The notes beneath the pieces were generated by a model. It searched no databases, had not been told where the DNA came from, and saw nothing but the letters and a program-made list of their open reading frames with translations. A stretch of DNA of 64,000 bases, taken from positions 1 to 64,000 of the forward strand of contig NZ_JAASQR010000004.1 of NCBI RefSeq assembly GCF_011762025.1, read 5' to 3'. The stretch comes from Sphingobium vermicomposti (GTDB lineage: Bacteria > Pseudomonadota > Alphaproteobacteria > Sphingomonadales > Sphingomonadaceae). A program made the translations under genes and the position numbers. Within the stretch, counting starts at the first letter, position 1. The number at the start of each line of letters is the position of its first letter. Positions 18,487 through 27,249 of this stretch are shown here, in pieces.

Positions 18487-19410
18487 ATGAAGCGCGCGTT
18501 CAAATGGATCGGCGGGACGATCCTCGTCCTGTTCCTGGCGTTCCTGACGCTTTTTATCGTCGGCTTCGGTCCGGCCAATTTTGGGAGGTTGGCGTTCGGC
18601 ATCGGCCAGACCTACGACGACGTCCCACCGGTTCTGCCGCGCGTTTCGGGCGAGACCGCCGTCCTCATCTTTTCCAAGACCAACGGATATCGCGACGATG
18701 CCCAGATCAAGGCGGCCAACCAGGCGTTGGAAGAGATCGCGCGCAAGCGGGGCTGGAGCAGCTTCACCACCGAAAATGGAGCTGTCTTTCAACCCGCCTT
18801 GCTTAAGCGTTTCAAGGTCATGGTCTGGAACAGTGTCAGCGGCGACGTACTGACGCCCGCGCAGCGCGATGCTTTCAGGAAATGGATCGAAGCCGGAGGC
18901 GGTTTCGTTGCGCTGCATGGTTCGGGCGGCGACCCCAGCTATGCCTGGGACTGGTATGTCAACGACCTGATCGGCGCACAGTTCATCGGCCACACCATGG
19001 GACCGCAGTTCCAGAAGGCGACGTTGCACATCGAAGACCGGGATCATCCGGCGACCCGTCATCTGGGGGCAAGCTGGACCCGCACCGACGAATGGTATTC
19101 GTTCAAATCCAGCCCGCGCGCCAAGGGCTATCACATCCTCGCTTCGATAGATGAGGGCAGCTATCGACCGGAGATGAAGATGTTTCCCTTCCCCGGATCG
19201 TCCGATGTCAGGATGGGGAAGGATCATCCGATGATCTGGACCCATTGTGTGGGCAAGGGGCGTGCATTCTACTCTGCCCTTGGCCACACGCCGGAATCCT
19301 ATGCCGAACCCGATCATCTCCGCATGATCGACGGCGCGATCAGTTGGGCCGCCGGTCTGGAAGGTCCGCCCTGCGCGGATGAGCGCAGTGCGCAACCTAC
19401 GGCCCGTTGA
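18487..19410 (+). CDS. ThuA-domain protein, membrane-anchored
   Basis: 307 residues. One N-terminal membrane helix (about 8-27) precedes a ThuA/trehalose-utilisation-like domain: VLIFSKTNGYRDD, GGGFVALHGSGG and GHTMGP, ending with WTHCVGKGRAFYSALGH. ThuA domains have a class I glutamine-amidotransferase-like fold and several members act on keto-sugars. It sits 17 bp after the GH2 glycosidase, so it is likely co-transcribed and acts on the same glycoside route, facing the periplasm. Confidence 0.82.
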   Translation: MKRAFKWIGGTILVLFLAFLTLFIVGFGPANFGRLAFGIGQTYDDVPPVLPRVSGETAVLIFSKTNGYRDDAQIKAANQALEEIARKRGWSSFTTENGAVFQPALLKRFKVMVWNSVSGDVLTPAQRDAFRKWIEAGGGFVALHGSGGDPSYAWDWYVNDLIGAQFIGHTMGPQFQKATLHIEDRDHPATRHLGASWTRTDEWYSFKSSPRAKGYHILASIDEGSYRPEMKMFPFPGSSDVRMGKDHPMIWTHCVGKGRAFYSALGHTPESYAEPDHLRMIDGAISWAAGLEGPPCADERSAQPTAR

Positions 19411-19549
19411 CGGCTCTTTTGATCAGTTATCCGTCGGTCATTCTCGAATACCCTGCATAATCAGCGTGTGATTTGGTTCACTCAGCCTGACAGGAGGTAG
19501 CGCTGAAGTCTGATTCAATTTTCCCGGTGAAGGGAGGCAGGCGACGGCG

Positions 19550-19720
19550 CGGTTTGATTTGTCGGATTACGAGTGGTCGGCGATCGAGCCTTTGTTGCCA
19601 ATGATGGCGCACATCTTCAAACTCAATGACTTCAAAGTCGTCGCAACCCGCTATGACAAGCGCGACGACAACTTCTTCGCTTCCGTCCAGCTTGCCTCAA
19701 TCCGGATATGGCTTGAATAA
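19550..19720 (+). pseudogene. Internally deleted IS5-family transposase remnant
   Basis: One continuous frame joins a transposase N-terminus (RFDLSDYEWSAIEPLLP) straight to a transposase C-terminus (KVVATRYDKRDDNFFASV, then ASIRIWLE and a stop). The whole DDE catalytic core is missing, so it cannot encode an active enzyme. It has no start codon of its own. It is a relic of an IS5-type insertion deleted in frame, lying after the ThuA gene. Confidence 0.75.
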
Positions 19721-19828
19721 CGAGTCGGTGCCGCTGGAGGAACTCGGACGGGTCATCGCCTTCGAGATTTTGTCCCGTCTTGGTTGCGGAGTTGCCTATG
19801 GCGACAGGGTAAAAGGCGACCGTCCGCC

Positions 19829-19972
19829 TATGACCCTGTGGCGATGCTCAAGGTTCTGGTGCTGGCGCCCAGAACAATGTTGCTGACGCCCGTACCGAGT
19901 ATGTGATCCGGGCTGAGTTGACTGCGCTTCCTCGGCTTCGACCTGGGTGTGGCGACGACGGACGCCAATAGG
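19829..19972 (+). pseudogene. Second IS5-family transposase fragment, frameshifted
   Basis: Pieces of a second, different IS5-group transposase: YDPVAMLKVLVLA, then after a 1-base loss QNNVADARTEYVIR, then after another shift RFLGFDLGVATTDAN. Intact relatives carry these in one frame near the N-terminus. Two frameshifts and lack of the rest show it is dead. With the fragment at 19550 it marks an old insertion hot spot. Confidence 0.65.
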
Positions 19973-20165
19973 ATCCACGCCCTTGCCCGGCTTCATCTGG
20001 AGGCCGGTGTGCTCGCAGCGGGCGGCGGTCCCCAGGCAGAGCAACACCGCCACTGGAAAGGGCAAGCTTATCCTCCTGGATTTGCGCGATTCACCCTTTG
20101 TCTGTGCTCGCGCCGTCGATCGCAACTACCGCCAATCGCCTTTTCGAAAGCACATCAAACAAGAA

Positions 20166-20200
20166 GGCCGCGCCATGAACATAATGTTCGCGGCGCGGCC
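20166..20200 (-). terminator. Terminator of the second TonB receptor
   Basis: GGCCGCGCC (20166-20174) pairs with GGCGCGGCC (20192-20200), with an inner GAACAT/ATGTTC stem. On the minus strand it follows the receptor stop and is followed by TTCTTGTTT. A weaker hairpin (20229-20253) lies between. Confidence 0.7.
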
Positions 20201-20260
20201 AAAATATTCTGTCGAATAATTTGGAGATCCCGCCAGCCAGACCGGCTGACGGGAAGTCCT

Positions 20261-22642
20261 TTAGAAGCGGAATGTACCGGAAATGCCGAACTCGCGTGGA
20301 TTTGTAAGGTTCACGACGCGATAGCCGGAGTCATAGACAACGCTTGGATCATCGCTTGCCAGAATCCTGCTGTTCGTAATCCCGATGTTGGTGATCCTGT
20401 TCTGATTGAGAAGGTTCCGCACAAATGCGGAGACTTCCCACTTATTCTCTTCACCGCGCAGGCCGACGAAAAGGTTGATCAGCTCACGAGAAGGATAGCG
20501 GAAATCCTGCCTCTCAGAGAAGACACTCGGACGATAAGTGATCAACCCGCGAATGAAAGGCTGCACCGGACCCGAACCGAACCGCACTTCGCTGTTCGCC
20601 GTCAAGCTGAAGTCAGGAACATCCGCAATGCGCGAGCTGCGGTTACAGTAGCTGACATTGTTAACCCCGCCGAAGGCTGGGTTCGGAATGACGACCGGCA
20701 GACCCGTAACCGGGTCAACGGTCGTGCACGGCAACAGGGCGTTCTTATAGCGCGCCTTGACGTAGGACATGCTGACCGAGAAATCCCAGAAGTCCGTCGG
20801 TCGGCCCGCGATGGTCGCTTCGATACCCTTTACCGTCGCGTCGCCATTATAGTTGTAGTCGGCAGTCGTATCGATGCCGCCATCGGGCGGACCAACATAC
20901 ACACCGTCGGGAATGCCATCGCCTGTTACGTCGATATTCGTACCCTGATCGGTGGCAATGCCAGTAAAGCGGGAAATATAGTTGTCGAACTTCTGATAGA
21001 AGGCAGACACATCAAGCGAAAGTCGGCGATCGAAAAATGCCGTCTTGAAGCCTACTTCGAAGTTATCTGAACGCTCCGGCCTGCTGATCGCCAGGTCCGC
21101 GCTGATATTTTGCGGGATGCCAACACCTGCGGTGGACCTGCGGAATGACCGTCCATAGGAAGCATAAACGGTGAGGTCCCTGCTGACCTCATAGGTCAAC
21201 GACGCCATGCCGGTGAAAGGATGTGCCTTCGTATTGTCATCGATGATCGGCAAAACCCCCACGCCAGGAATGTCGATCGCCGCCGATTGCACCACCGAAT
21301 CGATCGTGTACCGGCCCGCAGCTTCAAACGTCAGTTGATCGGTCGGCTGGAGCCGTACGCTGCCGGCAAAAGACCAGGTTTTGGCTACGGCCGGAATGTC
21401 GATCCTACCCGTCAACGGAGCGATGAAGACAGGCGCAGGAACGCCGGGGAAGCTGACGAGAAAATCAAGTGGCTCGTCAACTGTCGTGGTGCCAGTCTGT
21501 ATCGTATGGAAGACACCAGCGGTCCAGTTGAAAAAACCTTCATTATTGGAAGACAGGCGAAGTTCTGCCGTATCAACATTATAAGGCGAGCGCACGACTT
21601 GGGTCGCGGCGTAGCCAGCAACCGCGTTGCCCGGATCGCGTTCGCCATATTGGGTCAGCAGAGTTTCTTGATGACCGCCGATGAACGCCAGCGTCACCGG
21701 TCCAAAGTCATATTTGGCGTCCAGCGTCACTAGATGGCTATGGTTCAGGAACCGGCTGCGACCTTCCGCAAGGGTGAAACGGTCGTCCAGGCCGACCGGG
21801 GGATTGCCGATGGCTGGGTTGCCGGCACCGAAAACTTGCGGGTAGAGGCGGTTGTCAGCATTGAGATACTGATACATCACGTTGATGTCGAAGCCTTCGG
21901 CCGGCTGGAATGCCACCGACAAACGGGCGCTTTCCGTGCGACTGCGCGAACGATCGCCGCGGGTGATGTTGCGAACCTGGTTCAGGCGGTTTCCATCGAC
22001 CAGCATGGCAGCCCGGATCGCTATCTTGTCCTGAACGATCGGCAGAGAAACGCCGCCCTGAACGTTATAGCCATCGTCCTCTGTTGCCGTGCCCTGAATA
22101 AAACCTTCGATCGTATTCAGGTTGGGACGGCGAGTACGGATGGTAATCGCGCCCGATGGAGCCGTACGGCCACGCAGCGCGCCTTGCGGTCCACGCAGAA
22201 CTTCAATCTGATCGATGTCGTAGATGGCGGTAAACGCCGTCTGCGCATCTACCGGAACTTCGTTGAAATAGAGATCGACTGCAGGGCCGGTGCCCTGATC
22301 GGGATCAAAGGTGACACCGCGCAGTGTTGCAGAGTTGGCGCGGCCATTGTCATTGCGCAGTTCAAGGCCCGGCGCGAGTTGCTGCACATCCTTGATGTCG
22401 AAAATTTTGAGCCGTTCGATCTGCTCACCGGTTGCGACGTTGATGCTCATCGGAACGTCTTGAAGGCTCTGCGCACGACGCGTCGCTGTTACGATGATCT
22501 CGGTTGCGGGCTGATTGGCGCCCGTGCTCAGGTTGTCCGTAGCGGCTGGAGCATTCTGCGCCAAAGCGGCACTGGACAATGCCGTCGCGCCGACGGTTGC
22601 CAGCAGTAGCGCAGAGCTATAACGGAAATTTCCCCTCATCAT
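20261..22642 (-). CDS. TonB-dependent receptor (no STN domain)
   Basis: 793 residues. A signal peptide ending in SSAALAQ (about 28) is followed by the TonB box and plug entry EIIVTATRRAQSLQDVP, typical of sphingomonad nutrient receptors. The plug holds QIEVLRGPQGALRGR, and the 22-strand barrel ends in GISGTFRF. It has no STN domain, so it is a transporter rather than a transducer. It stands alone, with its own terminator and a palindrome-bearing promoter region. It may feed the catabolic cluster to its right, but ligand and link are inference. Confidence 0.92.
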   Translation of the reverse strand: MMRGNFRYSSALLLATVGATALSSAALAQNAPAATDNLSTGANQPATEIIVTATRRAQSLQDVPMSINVATGEQIERLKIFDIKDVQQLAPGLELRNDNGRANSATLRGVTFDPDQGTGPAVDLYFNEVPVDAQTAFTAIYDIDQIEVLRGPQGALRGRTAPSGAITIRTRRPNLNTIEGFIQGTATEDDGYNVQGGVSLPIVQDKIAIRAAMLVDGNRLNQVRNITRGDRSRSRTESARLSVAFQPAEGFDINVMYQYLNADNRLYPQVFGAGNPAIGNPPVGLDDRFTLAEGRSRFLNHSHLVTLDAKYDFGPVTLAFIGGHQETLLTQYGERDPGNAVAGYAATQVVRSPYNVDTAELRLSSNNEGFFNWTAGVFHTIQTGTTTVDEPLDFLVSFPGVPAPVFIAPLTGRIDIPAVAKTWSFAGSVRLQPTDQLTFEAAGRYTIDSVVQSAAIDIPGVGVLPIIDDNTKAHPFTGMASLTYEVSRDLTVYASYGRSFRRSTAGVGIPQNISADLAISRPERSDNFEVGFKTAFFDRRLSLDVSAFYQKFDNYISRFTGIATDQGTNIDVTGDGIPDGVYVGPPDGGIDTTADYNYNGDATVKGIEATIAGRPTDFWDFSVSMSYVKARYKNALLPCTTVDPVTGLPVVIPNPAFGGVNNVSYCNRSSRIADVPDFSLTANSEVRFGSGPVQPFIRGLITYRPSVFSERQDFRYPSRELINLFVGLRGEENKWEVSAFVRNLLNQNRITNIGITNSRILASDDPSVVYDSGYRVVNLTNPREFGISGTFRF

Positions 22643-22691
22643 TTTCTCCCATATTGATGTTATTTATCCGACGTGGGTGTCTATTATGGAT

Positions 22692-22709
22692 GCGCTTGTC
22701 AAGCGCTTG
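22692..22709. promoter_or_regulatory. Overlapping LacI-type palindromes upstream of TonB receptor
   Basis: GCGCTTG-T-CAAGCGC (22692-22706) and CAAGCGCTTG (22700-22709) overlap about 50-65 bp upstream of the receptor start. A minus-strand TTGACA lies within. AAGCGCTT-centred dyads are typical LacI/GalR-family operators; no such regulator is in the window. Confidence 0.4.
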
Positions 22710-23236
22710 CCACCGCTTGTTCGACCAGAGTGACATCTTTGCCACGGCACCGTTCAGCCCTCCAAGGGCCGATGCCCCATTTGCGCGTGAGAATATTGGT
22801 CCTCGACCGCGGAATCATGGTGCCACGACCGCAGCCTGCGTCTCCCGCCGCTTCCTTCGCACCACGGATGACGGTCGCGAAAATGGGCTGGATATATCGG
22901 GAACGGCGGCAATGTCTTTGGACGCGTGCGCGGTGGCACGCCAGCGTTCGGAGCAACATCGATGATCGTCGCCAGCGCCCACTCATGGGGCGCACATCCT
23001 CCGCTGTCGGCAGCGAACCTATACTCGCCTTGGCCAGTGGACTGCCTATTACAACATGCAGCGACCACCGTCAGGGCTGGCGCGGCAAGCCTCAGTAGAT
23101 GCTTATTGACCTGTCTAAGTTGAGCCTCTGGAGTAATTATCCCAACTTAGCCCGTGTAGAATTCTTACCACATGCCGACGCAGGACTGGATGACAGGATA
23201 AAGGGCGCTATTGCCGTGATCCGTGCCACCATGGAC
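22710..23236. other. Spacer without a recognisable gene
   Basis: About 530 bases between the promoter region of the second receptor and the end of the alcohol dehydrogenase gene. Short overlapping frames on both strands show no domain, no ribosome binding site and no coding-like composition. I see no RNA structure of note. Confidence 0.45.
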
Positions 23237-24280
23237 CTAATTTCCGGTCGTCATCTCCACTACAAAGCGATATTTGACGTCATTGCGCCGCAGCCGGTCG
23301 AGCGCCTGATTGATCTGGGCGAGGGGCACCAACTCGATTTCAGGCATGACGTCGTGGGCGGCGCAAAAGTCGATGACTGCCTGCGTTTGATCAAGGCCCC
23401 CGATCAGTGATCCCGCGATGCATTTCTGTCCGAACACGACCGACAGATTGGCGATCTGCAGCCCGCCCGGCCCGATGCCAAGAAGGCACAGCGTTCCTTC
23501 CGGCCTCAGCGCCTCGATATAGCCGTCAATGTCATGCTGTGCGGACACGGTGTCGAGGATGAAGTCCAGCGTGCCTGCAGCAACAGCCATCGCCACCCCA
23601 TCATTCGACAGGATAGCGTTGTGCGCGCCAAGCCGCATCGCGTCGACCACCTTCGCTTCTGACGTGGTGAAGACGGTGACATCCGCTCCCAGGGCGACCG
23701 CTAGCTTCACTGCCATGTGGCCAAGTCCGCCCAGCCCGACGATGCCGACCTTGCTGCCCGGCCCCACCCGCCATTTCTGCAATGGCGACCAGACGGTGAT
23801 GCCCGCGCACAGGATCGGCGCGGCCTGGGCGCTGTCCATGGTCTGGGGAATTTTGAGAACATAGTCCTGATCGGCGACGTAGTTTGTCGAAAATCCGCCC
23901 CAGGTGCGATGATCCCCGTCCTTTTCAGTGCCGTTGAACGACGGGATCATGGCGATGCACATCTGTTGCCTGTCGGACAGGCAGGGGCCGCATGACCGGC
24001 AGCTGTCGATATAGCAGCCGATGGCGGCCTTGTCGCCGACCTGGAACCGATCAACTTCATCGCCGATGGCGGTTACGACCCCCACAATCTCATGGCCGGG
24101 GACCACCGGAAAGCAGCTATTGCCCAGATCGTCATCGATGGCATGCAGGTCGGAATGGCAAATGCCGCAATGGGTGATCGTCATGACAATGTCGTGCGGA
24201 CCCGGCTCGCGTCGCTCGAACGCCATCGAAACGAGCGGCGCGCCCGATTGTGATGCGGCATATCCTGTGGATTGAAGCAC
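23237..24280 (-). CDS. Zinc-dependent NAD(P) alcohol dehydrogenase
   Basis: 347 residues of the cinnamyl-alcohol-dehydrogenase-like MDR branch. The catalytic zinc site is seen in HCGICHSD and PGHEIVG, with a Cys further on at ILCAG. The structural zinc cysteines lie in SCRSCGPC and QQMC. The Rossmann motif is GLGGLGHMAVK. It oxidises primary or allylic alcohols to aldehydes, or the reverse. It is the first gene of the right-hand cluster, on the same strand as the crotonase/ETF genes, with a 162-bp gap upstream. Confidence 0.9.
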   Translation of the reverse strand: MLQSTGYAASQSGAPLVSMAFERREPGPHDIVMTITHCGICHSDLHAIDDDLGNSCFPVVPGHEIVGVVTAIGDEVDRFQVGDKAAIGCYIDSCRSCGPCLSDRQQMCIAMIPSFNGTEKDGDHRTWGGFSTNYVADQDYVLKIPQTMDSAQAAPILCAGITVWSPLQKWRVGPGSKVGIVGLGGLGHMAVKLAVALGADVTVFTTSEAKVVDAMRLGAHNAILSNDGVAMAVAAGTLDFILDTVSAQHDIDGYIEALRPEGTLCLLGIGPGGLQIANLSVVFGQKCIAGSLIGGLDQTQAVIDFCAAHDVMPEIELVPLAQINQALDRLRRNDVKYRFVVEMTTGN

Positions 24281-24442
24281 GTCTCGATCCTCTTTCCTAT
24301 GCGCCCTCGATGGTGTTCAGGCGTTCTCGATCTACATCAATATCCAACTAATGTCAGTCATTGCAAACCAGGCTATCCACATAATGAGGCGCAGATATAT
24401 GTCCCGATATTTGTTTCTGAGTGGCGTCGGATGCCAAACGGG

Positions 24443-25210
24443 TCAGGACGTCCAGCGTGCAGGACGTTTCTGCGAGAAGGCCAGGGGGCCTTCCCTCGCA
24501 TCTGCACTCTCCCGCCATTCTGCAAATTCGGGATAGCTGGCCTGATGCGCGAGTGCCTTTGCAACGGAAGGCTCGTCAAGGCCACGCATCATCGCCTGCT
24601 TCGACGCGCGAATTGCGGCGGGGGATGCGCGCAATATGTCGGCGCAATAGCTTGCCACCGCCGACTGCAGATCATCAGGTCGAACGACCTCATTGACGAA
24701 ACCCAGCCGATGCCCTTCGGTCGCGCTGATGACGCGGGACGTTAGTATCAGTCCGGCCGCTTGCTTCAGGCCAATCTGCCGCGCCAGCCGGTGCAGGCCG
24801 CCGCCCAGCGCGACCATTCCCGCGAGTGGTTCAGGCAGCCCGAAACTGGCGGTATCCGTCGCAATGATGATGTCGCAGGCAAGGGCCAGTTCAAACCCGC
24901 CGCCAAGGGCATAGCCGTTGACGGCGGCGATAACGGGTTTGGCCATGTCGAACCGCTGGGTCAGCCCCGCATAGCCATGGTCGGGATAACGCATGTTCAG
25001 GACATCGAATTTTAGGTCGCTGCCTGCACAAAAGGCGCGGTCGCCAGCCCCGGTGACGACCGCGATCATCGCATCGGGATCCTGCGCGAATCCGTTGAAA
25101 GCTGCTTCCAGATCGTGATGCATGTCCGGGGTCAGGGCGTTATGTGAGGCCGGGCGGTTCAGCACAATGTGCGTGACCGCGCCGTCTGTGCTGACCTCAA
25201 CATATGACAT
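24443..25210 (-). CDS. Enoyl-CoA hydratase/isomerase (crotonase)
   Basis: 255 residues. The oxyanion-hole segments are AFCAGSDLK and [11 protein letters not shown]. Both catalytic glutamates of true enoyl-CoA hydratases are present, one in GGGFEL and one in [10 protein letters not shown]. It should hydrate trans-2-enoyl-CoA to 3-hydroxyacyl-CoA. It lies 59 bp downstream of etfA on the same strand and is probably co-transcribed with it. Confidence 0.9.
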   Translation of the reverse strand: MSYVEVSTDGAVTHIVLNRPASHNALTPDMHHDLEAAFNGFAQDPDAMIAVVTGAGDRAFCAGSDLKFDVLNMRYPDHGYAGLTQRFDMAKPVIAAVNGYALGGGFELALACDIIIATDTASFGLPEPLAGMVALGGGLHRLARQIGLKQAAGLILTSRVISATEGHRLGFVNEVVRPDDLQSAVASYCADILRASPAAIRASKQAMMRGLDEPSVAKALAHQASYPEFAEWRESADAREGPLAFSQKRPARWTS

Positions 25211-25269
25211 GCGCCACGTTCCTTTCTGTCGGTGGGCGCGTGGCGGAGCGTCACTCCCGCCTCGACGTG

Positions 25270-26199
25270 TCAGACTTTCCCGGTCAATTCCGGCACGACC
25301 TTGAACAGATCACCAACCAGACCGATGTCCGCGACCTGGAAGATCGGTGCATCCTCATCCTTGTTGATGGCGATGATGGTCTTGCTATCCTTCATCCCCG
25401 CCAGATGCTGGATCGCGCCGGAAATGCCGACAGCGATATAGACTTCCGGCGCCACGATCTTGCCGGTCTGGCCGACCTGATAGTCGTTGGGCACATAGCC
25501 CGCATCAACCGCAGCACGCGAAGCGCCCACCGCCGCGCCCAGCTTGTCCGCCAAGGGATAAATGACCTCTTCAAAGGTCTCGCCATCCTTCAGCGCACGG
25601 CCACCCGACACGATCACCTTGGCGCTTGTCAGTTCCGGCCGCTCCTGCTTGGCGATCTCCGCCCCGACGAAGGACGAAATGCCCTTGTCACCCGTCGAGG
25701 CAACAGCTTCCACCGCGCCCGAACCGCCCTCGCGCGTCGCCTTCTCAAAAGCGGTGCCGCGAACGGTGATGACCTTCTTCGCGTCCTTCGACTTGACCGT
25801 CGCGATCGCATTGCCCGCGTAGATCGGGCGCGTGAACGTGTCTTCGCTCTCGACCGACAATATGTCGCTGATCTGCATCACGTCGAGCAGAGCCGCAACG
25901 CGCGGCGCGATATTCTTGCCGTTGCTGGTGGCAGGCGCGACGAACGCGTCATGGCTACCCATCAGTTCAACGACCAGCGGCGCGACATTTTCAGCCAGCG
26001 CATGGCCGAAAGCTGCATCATCGGCGACATGGACCTTGCCCACGCCCGCGATCTTCGCGGCTGCTTCACCCACGCCACCGACGCCAGCGCCAGCGACCAG
26101 CAGATGCACTTCACCCAGCTTTGCAGCAGCGGTGACGGCGGAGAGGGTCGCGTCCTTGACGGCGCCGCCCTCATGTTCAACCCATACCAGAGTCTTCAT
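25270..26199 (-). CDS. etfA: Electron transfer flavoprotein alpha subunit
   Basis: 309 residues. The C-terminal FAD-binding domain reads [20 protein letters not shown], then [23 protein letters not shown], the ETF-alpha signature. The N-terminal domain contacts the beta subunit. It transfers electrons from acyl-CoA dehydrogenases to the ETF:quinone oxidoreductase. The beta subunit lies upstream on the same strand, separated by the REP-like inverted repeat at 26219-26293. Confidence 0.96.
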   Translation of the reverse strand: MKTLVWVEHEGGAVKDATLSAVTAAAKLGEVHLLVAGAGVGGVGEAAAKIAGVGKVHVADDAAFGHALAENVAPLVVELMGSHDAFVAPATSNGKNIAPRVAALLDVMQISDILSVESEDTFTRPIYAGNAIATVKSKDAKKVITVRGTAFEKATREGGSGAVEAVASTGDKGISSFVGAEIAKQERPELTSAKVIVSGGRALKDGETFEEVIYPLADKLGAAVGASRAAVDAGYVPNDYQVGQTGKIVAPEVYIAVGISGAIQHLAGMKDSKTIIAINKDEDAPIFQVADIGLVGDLFKVVPELTGKV

Positions 26200-26218
26200 A
26201 TTCTCGATCCTCTATCAC

Positions 26219-26293
26219 CGTTCGCCCTGAGCTTGTCGAAGGGCCTTTCTTCTCTTGACAGGAAGCAGGCTTCGACAGGCTCAGCCCGAACGG
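26219..26293. repeat. Sphingomonad REP-like inverted repeat, copy 1
   Basis: The left arm starts CCGTTCGCCCTGAGC and continues TTGTCGAAG. The right arm (26269-26293) is its near-perfect reverse complement, reading CTTCGACAGG then CTCAGCCCGAACGG. It sits inside the etfBA operon. A second copy is at 33457-33543. Confidence 0.8.
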
Positions 26294-26307
26294 GCTTGGA
26301 ATGATGG

Positions 26308-27057
26308 TCAGGCAGCGACGCCCAGAGCTTTCAGCTTCGCGACCAGTTCATCGACATCGGCGACCTTGACGCCGGCCGAGCGCTTGGCCGGTTCGACCAC
26401 CTTCAGCGTCTCCAGACGAGCGCCGATGTCCACGCCATAATCAGCAGGCGCCTTGGTCGCGAGCGGCTTGCTCTTCGCCTTCATGATGTTGGGCAGCGAC
26501 GCATAGCGCGGCTCGTTCAAACGCAGGTCGGTGGTGACGATCGCGGGGACGTTCAGCTTGACCGTCTCCAGGCCGCCATCGACTTCGCGGGTGACGCTGA
26601 CCTTGTCGCCTTCGACCTCTACCTTGCTGGCGAACGTGCCCTGAGGCAGGTTCAGCAGCGCGGCGAGCATCTGGCCGGTCTGGTTGCTGTCATCGTCGAT
26701 CGCCTGCTTGCCCAGGATGATCAGGCCAGCGCCTTCCTCTTCCTGCACCTTGGCGAGCAGCTTGGCGACGCCCAGCGGTTCGACTTCATCATCCGTCTGG
26801 ATCAGGATCGCGCGATCCGCGCCCATCGCCAGCGCGGTACGCAGCGTCTCCTGCGCCTTGGCAACGCCGATCGATACCGCCACGACCTCGGTCGCCACGC
26901 CCTTTTCCTTCAGGCGAATGGCTTCCTCGACCGCGATCTCGTCGAACGGGTTCATGCTCATCTTGACGTTCGCCAGATCGACGCCCGTGCCGTCCGCCTT
27001 CACCCGCGGCTTCACATTATAGTCAATGACCCGCTTCACGGGCACAAGGATCTTCAT
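26308..27057 (-). CDS. etfB: Electron transfer flavoprotein beta subunit
   Basis: 249 residues. It starts [15 protein letters not shown] and carries the ETF-beta signature with [18 protein letters not shown] and [17 protein letters not shown] text ([19 protein letters not shown]). It forms the heterodimer with etfA and binds AMP. It is the first gene of its minus-strand operon, divergent from the HMGCS-like operon. Palindromes in the 190-bp spacer suggest shared control with the rest of the cluster. Confidence 0.96.
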   Translation of the reverse strand: MKILVPVKRVIDYNVKPRVKADGTGVDLANVKMSMNPFDEIAVEEAIRLKEKGVATEVVAVSIGVAKAQETLRTALAMGADRAILIQTDDEVEPLGVAKLLAKVQEEEGAGLIILGKQAIDDDSNQTGQMLAALLNLPQGTFASKVEVEGDKVSVTREVDGGLETVKLNVPAIVTTDLRLNEPRYASLPNIMKAKSKPLATKAPADYGVDIGARLETLKVVEPAKRSAGVKVADVDELVAKLKALGVAA

Positions 27058-27080
27058 GAATCCTCTCCATAGGTTCGTAG

Positions 27081-27093
27081 GTATATGGTATAC
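27081..27093. promoter_or_regulatory. Palindrome GTATATGGTATAC near etfB
   Basis: Perfect GTATA/TATAC arms with a 3-nt centre, 24-36 bp upstream of etfB. It is a shorter-spaced relative of the cluster palindrome. Possible operator. Confidence 0.35.
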
Positions 27094-27149
27094 TACAAAA
27101 CGATATCGCGCTCGTAAAGCCGAAGTGCGTCAATAAGCCACTTGCGTAA

Positions 27150-27165
27150 AATACCCTAGCGTACT
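27150..27165. promoter_or_regulatory. Cluster operator copy (AATACCCTAGCGTACT)
   Basis: 12 of 16 positions match GGTAYGCTAGCRTACC, including the central CTAG and a full right half. It lies between divergent etfB and the HMGCS-like gene. Confidence 0.5.
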
Positions 27166-27249
27166 AAATCGAGTCATCGGCTTATATGAGGCTGTCTCGA
27201 CGACGGGTGTCCGGGCGTCGTCGGCCGCGTCCTTGAACAGGTGAGGTGG

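Noticed and set aside
25204..26304. Plus-strand frame opposite etfA
   Set aside because: Arg/Asp/His-rich shadow frame without domains; etfA is unambiguous.
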